The position numbers and the translations under genes were made by a program. From Leyella stercorea (GTDB lineage: Bacteria > Bacteroidota > Bacteroidia > Bacteroidales > Bacteroidaceae): DNA of 19,491 nucleotides. Numbering within the stretch: position 1 is the stretch's first letter; each line of letters begins with the position of its first letter. The notes under the pieces were generated by a model, which was given only the letters and a program-made list of their open reading frames with translations, was not told the DNA's origin and did no database searches. Shown here one piece after another: positions 1 through 4,891 of this stretch. The DNA lies in contig NZ_JAHQUY010000057.1 of the NCBI RefSeq assembly GCF_019052365.1, positions 1 through 19,491 on the forward strand. The letters run 5' to 3'.

Positions 1-1
1 C

Positions 2-55
2 AGCTTAAAATGAAAATAATGGTCAAAACATTTGGATTTTAACATAGAAAGCAGA
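2..55. repeat. Left copy of 54-bp terminal inverted repeat
   Basis: This 54-bp stretch, beginning AGCTTAAAATGAAAATAATG, is the exact reverse complement of 19438-19491. I compared the two base by base and found no mismatch until position 56. It lies outside the tandem array that follows. The window both starts and stops in this sequence, so it is probably a dispersed genomic repeat at which an assembly broke, but a true inverted pair flanking the region is equally compatible. Confidence 0.9.
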
Positions 56-64
56 ATTTTTCCC

Positions 65-288
65 AGCAAGAAAGTTCTGTGTAAATCTGTGAAATCTGTG
101 GGAGAATATCTCAGTAAGAAAGTTCTGTGTAAATCTGTGAAATCTGTGGGAGAATATCTCAGCAAGAAAGTTCTGTGTGTTCTGTGAAATCTGTGGGAGT
201 TTTCTCAGCAAAAGTTCTGTGTAAATCTGTGAAATCTGTGGGAGAATATCCCAACAAGAATGTGTTCTGAATTCTGTGGGAGAATATA
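65..288. repeat. Tandem array of 46-48-bp units (left array)
   Basis: Units begin at 65, 113, 161, 207 and 253. The first two are 48 bp, the next two 46 bp, and the last is a shortened, degenerate copy of about 36 bp. Each full unit reads AGCAAGAAAGTTCTGTG, then TCTGTG motifs 9-10 nt apart, then GGGAGAATATCTC. There are no unique spacers, so this is not CRISPR. The array lies downstream of the AraC-type gene on the minus strand and would read CTCCCACAGA in that gene's transcript sense. The right end of the window has a matching array in the opposite orientation. Confidence 0.9.
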
Positions 289-298
289 GATTTTGTTG

Positions 299-358
299 TG
301 TTGGTGCACTTCTTGCTCTGGCAAGCGGCAAAGCCGAGCGGAGACAAGTGCACCCCCT
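299..358. repeat. Palindromic element, long-loop variant
   Basis: The 9-bp arms GGTGCACTT (303-311) and AAGTGCACC (346-354) are exact reverse complements around a 34-nt loop. The outer sequences match the palindrome repeated inside the DUF3316-like gene: 299-311 against 4745-4757, and 341-358 against 4758-4775, each with one C/G change. The two changes compensate each other within the stem. About 29 extra bases (312-340) sit in the loop here. It interrupts the left repeat array between unit five and an outlying unit at 374. It is a small non-coding, possibly mobile element; no mobilising gene is present. Confidence 0.65.
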
Positions 359-373
359 TGAAAGCACCATAAC

Positions 374-409
374 TTCTGTGTGTGAAATCTGTGGGAGAAC
401 ATATCATCA
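374..409. repeat. Outlying array unit next to the AraC-type gene's stop
   Basis: TTCTGTG at 374 and AAATCTGTGGGAGAA at 385-399 repeat the core of the 48-bp unit, separated from the rest of the array by the palindromic element. It ends about 10 bp before the stop codon of the regulator. Confidence 0.65.
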
Positions 410-418
410 GAAAGAGAT

Positions 419-1327
419 TTATTTCCTCATGCTCTGGTCCTTGCGATACTGCGTTGGCGACATGCCGAGGTGGCTCTTCGTGAACTTGCCGAAGAACGAG
501 AGGTTGGGGAAGCCGAGCAGCTCCGAGATTTCCTTGATAGAGAGGTTGGAGCGGCGCAAATATTTCTCAATCGCCTTCACCGTGTAGCTATGAATCCACT
601 CCAGCGCCGTGCGACCCGTCACCTGCTTCGTGATGCTCGAGAGGTATTTCGGCGTGATGCACAGCTCCTGCGCGTACTTCTTCACAGGCTGCATCTTGCC
701 GTTGTTAGCCGCCAGCAGCTCAATGAAGCGCTGGAAGAGCAGGTTGGCCTGCTTCAGGTTGCCGCCGTCGAAGGTGTATTCTACGTAGGGCATGATGATG
801 GCGAAGAGCTCGTAGATAGTGCTTTGCAGCAGACAATGCATTATCTCGCGGTGGTAGAAGCCGTTCGGGTTCTTTATCTTGTGCGCTATGATGGCGTAGT
901 ATTTCATGAATATGTCCTGTTGCTCCTCGTTGAGGTGTACTACGGGATTCTTGGATATGTAGCCCATCAGCGCAAGGAAGTCGCTGTTCATCTGCACGCT
1001 TGTCTGTGCCGTCTTGTACGATATGCCCACAATCTTAGATTCGTAGTCGGGCGACACCAGCACGTTTTCCCACGTGGTGCTCGGCAGGCATATAACCACG
1101 TCGCCCGCCTTCGATGTATAGGTCTCTCCGTTCGATTCGTACTGCATGCGTCCCTTCGTGCAGTAGGCCATCATAATTATCTCGAAGCGGTATGTGCCGT
1201 CCGTCTGCAGCACCTTGTCGATGCCGTCGAGCACAACCACATCGCCATCAATATAGTCGGCGTTGCCGTAGTTGGCTATCAGCCCCATGTCAATCTTGAG
1301 TTCTGTCGTTGTCGTTTCGTTAGTCAT
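419..1327 (-). CDS. AraC-family transcriptional regulator
   Basis: Predicted cytoplasmic DNA-binding regulator of 302 residues. The last 90 or so residues form the double helix-turn-helix of the AraC/XylS family: a first helix around KYAQELCITPKYLSSITKQ, then IKEISELLGFPNLSFFGKF, and an ending typical of the family (GMSPTQYRK). The N-terminal 200 residues look like a cupin-type sensory domain. The ligand and target genes cannot be read from the sequence. I chose the ATG at 1327 rather than the upstream ATG at 1372, because a -7 promoter box (TATCTTTG on the minus strand, 1370-1377) overlaps the upstream start. The gene is monocistronic, diverges from asd, and its 3' end faces the left repeat array. 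Confidence 0.88.
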   Translation of the reverse strand: MTNETTTTELKIDMGLIANYGNADYIDGDVVVLDGIDKVLQTDGTYRFEIIMMAYCTKGRMQYESNGETYTSKAGDVVICLPSTTWENVLVSPDYESKIVGISYKTAQTSVQMNSDFLALMGYISKNPVVHLNEEQQDIFMKYYAIIAHKIKNPNGFYHREIMHCLLQSTIYELFAIIMPYVEYTFDGGNLKQANLLFQRFIELLAANNGKMQPVKKYAQELCITPKYLSSITKQVTGRTALEWIHSYTVKAIEKYLRRSNLSIKEISELLGFPNLSFFGKFTKSHLGMSPTQYRKDQSMRK

Positions 1328-1369
1328 TATGTCTAATTGTTTTAGTTTCTTACGCAAAGCTATTCGCCG

Positions 1370-1377
1370 CAAAGATA
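1370..1377 (-). promoter_or_regulatory. Putative -7 box for the AraC-type gene
   Basis: Minus strand reads TATCTTTG, matching the Bacteroidetes TAnnTTTG. It lies 42 bp before the chosen ATG. A second match, TAGCTTTG at 1355-1362, is closer. No clear -33 TTG was found for either. Confidence 0.5.
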
Positions 1378-1527
1378 GTCATAATTTCCTTATGTTGATT
1401 ATCCTGTTTCTCCAATTTTATATTCTTTAAGTCAGATTTTGTTCTTTTATTATGCTGAGCACCGTTTCCGAGCACCGCAATGTCGCAGAAAAAGGGGAAA
1501 AACTATCCTTAGATAACAGAAAAGTTG

Positions 1528-1535
1528 TAACTTTG
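1528..1535 (+). promoter_or_regulatory. Putative -7 box for asd
   Basis: TAACTTTG fits the Bacteroidetes -7 consensus. It is 59 bp before the asd ATG, leaving an A-rich leader with a repeated AAATAAAAAC motif and no Shine-Dalgarno site. No convincing -33 motif was seen. Confidence 0.55.
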
Positions 1536-1594
1536 CACGAAGATTAGGCAATTAGTAAGCAAATAAAAACAAATAAAAACAAATATAAGAGAAA

Positions 1595-2605
1595 ATGAAT
1601 GTAGCTATTGTTGGTGCGAGTGGCGCTGTAGGACAGGAGTTCCTGCGCATCCTCGCCGAGAGAGATTTCCCCATTGACAATCTGGTGTTGTTTGGTTCTG
1701 AGCGTTCAGCCGGAAAGAAATACACCTTTAAAGGTAAGGAGTATGAGGTGAAGCTCTTGCAGCACAACGACGATTTCAAGGACATCGACGTGGCGTTCAC
1801 GTCGGCTGGCGGCGGCACCTCAAAGGAGTTCGCCGAGACCATCACCAAGTACGGCGCCGTGATGATCGACAACTCGTCGGCTTTCCGCATGTGCGACGAC
1901 GTGCCATTGGTTGTGCCCGAGTGCAACGCCGAGGACGCCCTGAACCGTCCGCGCGGCATCATCGCCAACCCTAACTGCACCACTATCATGATGGTTGTAG
2001 TGCTGAAGCCGCTCGAGCAGCTCAGCCACATCAAGCGTATACACATCGCCAGCTACCAGAGCGCTTCGGGCGCAGGCGCTGCTGCCATGGCAGAGCTCAA
2101 GGAGCAGTATCGCGAGCTGGTGAACAACGAGCCGGTGAAGGTGGAGAGATTCCCGCACCAGCTGGCTTACAACGTCATCCCGCAGATAGACGTCTTCACC
2201 GACAACGGATACACCAAGGAGGAGATGAAGATGTTCAACGAGACTCGCAAGATTATGCACAGCGACGTGCGCTGCTCGGCAATGTGCGTGCGCGTCAGCT
2301 CGCTCCGCTCTCACTCTGAGTCGGTATGGATTGAGACCGAGCGCCCCATCAGCGTTGAGGAGGCTCAGAAGGCTATCGCTGCCGCTCCGGGCTGCACGCT
2401 GAAGGACGACCCGCAGAACCTCGTCTATCCGATGCCGCTTGAGACAGCTGGCAAGGACGACGTCTTCGTAGGTCGCGTGCGCAAGGACCTGGCTGACGAC
2501 TGCGGTCTTACTTTCTGGCTCTCGGGCGACCAGATTCGCAAGGGTGCTGCGCTCAACGCCGTGCAGATTGCAGAGTACCTGTATAAGGTTGGCGATCTGA
2601 AGTAG
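1595..2605 (+). CDS. asd: Aspartate-semialdehyde dehydrogenase
   Basis: Cytoplasmic enzyme that reduces aspartyl phosphate to aspartate semialdehyde with NADPH, the branch step towards lysine/diaminopimelate, threonine and methionine. The 336 residues match the usual length. Visible marks are the N-terminal nucleotide-binding loop [10 protein letters not shown] (residues 7-16), the catalytic cysteine in NPNCTT (Cys128), the SASGAG segment (156-161), and the acid/base histidine in the RSHSES context (His240). The start is the first ATG after the A-rich leader. It stands alone between the divergent AraC-type gene and a convergent operon, and the hairpin 13 bp after its stop probably terminates it. 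No oddities were seen. Confidence 0.95.
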   Translation: MNVAIVGASGAVGQEFLRILAERDFPIDNLVLFGSERSAGKKYTFKGKEYEVKLLQHNDDFKDIDVAFTSAGGGTSKEFAETITKYGAVMIDNSSAFRMCDDVPLVVPECNAEDALNRPRGIIANPNCTTIMMVVVLKPLEQLSHIKRIHIASYQSASGAGAAAMAELKEQYRELVNNEPVKVERFPHQLAYNVIPQIDVFTDNGYTKEEMKMFNETRKIMHSDVRCSAMCVRVSSLRSHSESVWIETERPISVEEAQKAIAAAPGCTLKDDPQNLVYPMPLETAGKDDVFVGRVRKDLADDCGLTFWLSGDQIRKGAALNAVQIAEYLYKVGDLK

Positions 2606-2618
2606 ACACTAATAGGAT

Positions 2619-2701
2619 AAAAAACGAACACGAATAGCACAAATTTCACGAATCGAAGGTTTATACATTCGTGAAATTTGTGCTATTCGTGTTCGTTTTT
2701 T
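2619..2701. terminator. Perfect 35-bp stem, bidirectional terminator
   Basis: Arms 2619-2653 and 2667-2701 are exact reverse complements over 35 bp with a 13-nt loop. One end carries a run of A and the other a run of T, so it gives a U-tail in both directions. It sits between the convergent stops of asd (2605) and the S41 peptidase (2732). Each arm contains CAC-xx-A motifs spaced 9 nt apart, like the terminal arrays. Confidence 0.85.
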
Positions 2702-2731
2702 TTATATTAAGCAATATTATAATGTGTTCTT

Positions 2732-3748
2732 TTATCGCGCTTCTTTCAGCAGTCTGCGTGCAAACTCAATTATTGTATCCTCGCCGCGCAGCCAATCCTC
2801 CGTCTTAAGCGCCACGTTATAGTCGGGATCGATGCCGAACTCGGTAGGTTGCTTCTGCTTGTCGTACATCGGGCACGCCGAGAAACGCACGCTCCAGCCC
2901 ACGGGCAACTCGGTAGAGAAGGGCATTCCGGCGCCGCCGCCCGTGCGGTCGCCCACGACGGAGACGTTGGGGCAGCAGCGCATGTACTTCACGAACTCGT
3001 TAGCCGCACTATACACCGCGCGGTTCGTGAGCACCACCACCGGCTTCTGCCATCTTATGCCGTTCGACGGCTTCAGATACTGCGCCTGCATCTTCGAGAA
3101 AGCGTCGTGCGCCTTGCCCGTCTTGTGCTGCATGTAGCCCACAAGCAACCGCTCGTTGCAGAAACGCGCCGCCAGCTGTTCAGCCGCCGTGAGCAGTCCG
3201 CCGCCATTGTCGCGCATGTCGATAATGAGTCCGTTGCATGGCGCCAGATAGAGCATCACGTTGTCGAGATTGCCTTCGCCGAACGCGTTTGCGAACGTTG
3301 TGCAGCGCACATATCCCGTGTTGTCGTCGAGCACGCGGTAGCGCAGCCCGGCGGCGATGCGGTAGTCGGTGCCGAGATACTTCGAGAGCAACGTGTCGCT
3401 CACGTTCGACGGATAGTCCTCGTGCCACGACCAGTTGCGCGCCACGTCCCACGCCGAGTACATGTTCACGTGTCCGTCGCGCAGTTCGCCCAGCATGTTG
3501 CCCAGCACCTCGAACAGCTGCGCCTCGGTCATGTCGTTCGTGACCTGCCGGCTGTAGCGAGCGTGCACCTCATTCCAGTCGAGTCCGTACTGCTCGCGCT
3601 TGTAGTCGAAGAAGCAGTAGTGCTCGTCGATGGCACGCCAGAGAGCCTCGAAGTTGCCGCGTGCATTGTCGGCATACTCCGTCTCGTCGACGCACGCCGT
3701 TGTGAGGAACAGCAGCGCTGCAAACATTATCTGTATTATTCTTTTCAT
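2732..3748 (-). CDS. S41-family peptidase, lipoprotein
   Basis: Predicted secreted serine peptidase of the tail-specific/tricorn-core type, 338 residues. A signal peptide ends in a lipobox (LTTAC, Cys19) followed by acidic residues (VDETE), suggesting a lipoprotein that may be surface exposed. Family marks: DGH (91-93), where tricorn-type members carry their histidine; DMRDNGGG (177-184), the conserved core strand; and TNRAVYSAANEF, whose Ser247 is the probable nucleophile, followed by GDRTGGG (266-272). There is no obvious PDZ domain. It is the last gene of a minus-strand group with the DUF3316-like gene (27-bp gap) and parC. The substrate is unknown. Confidence 0.85.
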   Translation of the reverse strand: MKRIIQIMFAALLFLTTACVDETEYADNARGNFEALWRAIDEHYCFFDYKREQYGLDWNEVHARYSRQVTNDMTEAQLFEVLGNMLGELRDGHVNMYSAWDVARNWSWHEDYPSNVSDTLLSKYLGTDYRIAAGLRYRVLDDNTGYVRCTTFANAFGEGNLDNVMLYLAPCNGLIIDMRDNGGGLLTAAEQLAARFCNERLLVGYMQHKTGKAHDAFSKMQAQYLKPSNGIRWQKPVVVLTNRAVYSAANEFVKYMRCCPNVSVVGDRTGGGAGMPFSTELPVGWSVRFSACPMYDKQKQPTEFGIDPDYNVALKTEDWLRGEDTIIEFARRLLKEAR

Positions 3749-3775
3749 GTTTCTTTGTATTAAAAGGGGGTGCGA

Positions 3776-4891
3776 CTATAGCTTCACGGTGCGGAACCTT
3801 CTCACGATGCCGATGACCAGCGCATGCGTATACGTGTGCTGCTTGAGGTTGTTTACGTTCGCCTGACGCCAGTCGCCGAGGTATCCGATGCGCCATGTAG
3901 TGTGCAGCGCGCGGAAGTCGAGCGTGAGCATCTGGCGCAGCGAGGGCGTAGACGCCACGGTTGTAGGCACGCAGTTGTGGTCGTAGTTGCCGCGTGAGAA
4001 TATCTCGTAGTAAGATTGTCCGTAGTTGGGCGAGAACATCAGTCCGCAGAGCGGCGCCGACGCCTCGTAGTGCAGCGTGAACGGACGCTTCTGGCGCTTG
4101 AAAAGTCGGAAGTCGAAGTCGGCAGCAATGGTAGGTTTCAGCTGCAGGGCGAAGCGCGCCTGTGCAGGATTGTTGCTTCCGCGTGTGTTGTAAAGAAAAC
4201 CTGCGCTCAGCTCGGCTGTGCCGCCAGCAAGAAGGCGCAAGCCGCAACTGCCCACGGGCATTTGCCACTTGCGCAGCAGCGAGTAGCCGAACGTATATCC
4301 GCCCGCAATCTCACCGCCGTTGCCCGAGCGGTTGTCGGCAAAGGCGATGTTGCCCTCGTGCAGCAACTGGTGCACGAAGCGGGCAGAGTCGTTCTCGCGG
4401 CGTGTGTGCGAGATGAAGCGCACATCCGTGCCGCGATATTTCTCGGGCGAGAGATAAGTGTCGAGAATATTGGTGTAGCCAACGCCCAGCATAAGAGCGT
4501 TCTCTCTTATGGGGTGATGTTTCTGAGGCTGCTGTTGTAGGGGCTGCTGTTGTAGGGGGCGCAGTTGTAGGGGGTGCAGTTGTAGGGGGTGCAGTTGTCT
4601 CAACTGCACCGACCTATCTGTATCCGGGTAATCTGGTGCAGTTGAGACAACTGCACCCCCTGAGATAGCATCCCCTTGAGTGTTGTTGATTGGTGCAGTT
4701 GAGACAACTGCACCCCCTAAAATAGCATCCCCTTGAGTGTTGTTTGTTGGTGCAGTTGAGACAACTGCACCCCCTAAAATAGTATCACCTTGAGTGTTGC
4801 TTGTTGGTGCAGTTGAGACAACAGCACCCCCTGCAACAGCATCCCCTGAGATACACCATAGTATGGCGACTAATAGACTAAAGATCCTCAT
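3776..4891 (-). CDS. DUF3316-like secreted protein with in-frame repeats
   Basis: Protein of 371 residues of unknown function. It has a signal peptide (residues 1-20, ending DAVA). The mature N-terminus is three 19-residue repeats beginning GGAVVSTAP (from residues 21, 40, 59) plus a fourth partial copy at 78. A low-complexity stretch with a 5-residue period follows (QLHPL, QLRPL, QQQPL). The last 240 or so residues, starting near LMLGVGYTNILDTYLSPEKY, resemble DUF3316 proteins, which I expect to be outer-membrane or periplasmic beta-rich proteins; this assignment is from memory. The repeats are encoded by an expanded DNA palindrome and are probably dispensable. Its ATG overlaps the end of parC by 14 bp, so translation is probably coupled. 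Confidence 0.75.
   Translation of the reverse strand: MRIFSLLVAILWCISGDAVAGGAVVSTAPTSNTQGDTILGGAVVSTAPTNNTQGDAILGGAVVSTAPINNTQGDAISGGAVVSTAPDYPDTDRSVQLRQLHPLQLHPLQLRPLQQQPLQQQPQKHHPIRENALMLGVGYTNILDTYLSPEKYRGTDVRFISHTRRENDSARFVHQLLHEGNIAFADNRSGNGGEIAGGYTFGYSLLRKWQMPVGSCGLRLLAGGTAELSAGFLYNTRGSNNPAQARFALQLKPTIAADFDFRLFKRQKRPFTLHYEASAPLCGLMFSPNYGQSYYEIFSRGNYDHNCVPTTVASTPSLRQMLTLDFRALHTTWRIGYLGDWRQANVNNLKQHTYTHALVIGIVRRFRTVKL
4527..4601. repeat. Five 15-bp tandem repeats within the DUF3316-like gene
   Basis: Units start at 4527, 4542, 4557, 4572 and 4587 and vary around GGGTGCAGTTGTAGG. Each equals one arm of the neighbouring palindrome plus a few bases. The 15-bp period keeps the reading frame and gives the QLHPL/QQQPL peptide repeat. 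The last unit runs into a complete palindrome (4588-4610). Confidence 0.85.
4634..4861. repeat. Four 57-bp tandem repeats, each carrying a palindrome
   Basis: Units start at 4634, 4691, 4748 and 4805, exactly 57 bp (19 codons) apart. Each begins with a palindrome of 10-bp arms (GGTGCAGTTG / CAACTGCACC) around the trinucleotide AGA, followed by CCCCTAAAATAGCATCCCC and TTGAGTGTTG in the central copies. The unit at 4805 has one broken arm (ACAGCACC). A fifth palindrome at 4588-4610 has loop TCT, so it lies in the opposite orientation. Translated on the minus strand, the array gives the GGAVVSTAP repeats. Confidence 0.9.

Noticed and set aside
65..288. Left repeat array as a CRISPR array
   Set aside because: Units are contiguous, vary internally and have no unique spacers; no cas gene is present.
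23..407. Small repeat-rich open frames in the left array
   Set aside because: Their peptides only translate the repeat units (FSHRFHRFTQNF-like), frames change with unit length, and no start context is present.
3755..3775. AGGGGGTGC at the DUF3316-like/S41 junction as another copy of the palindromic element
   Set aside because: Only the GCACCCCCT core matches; there is no second arm, so it is too short to call.
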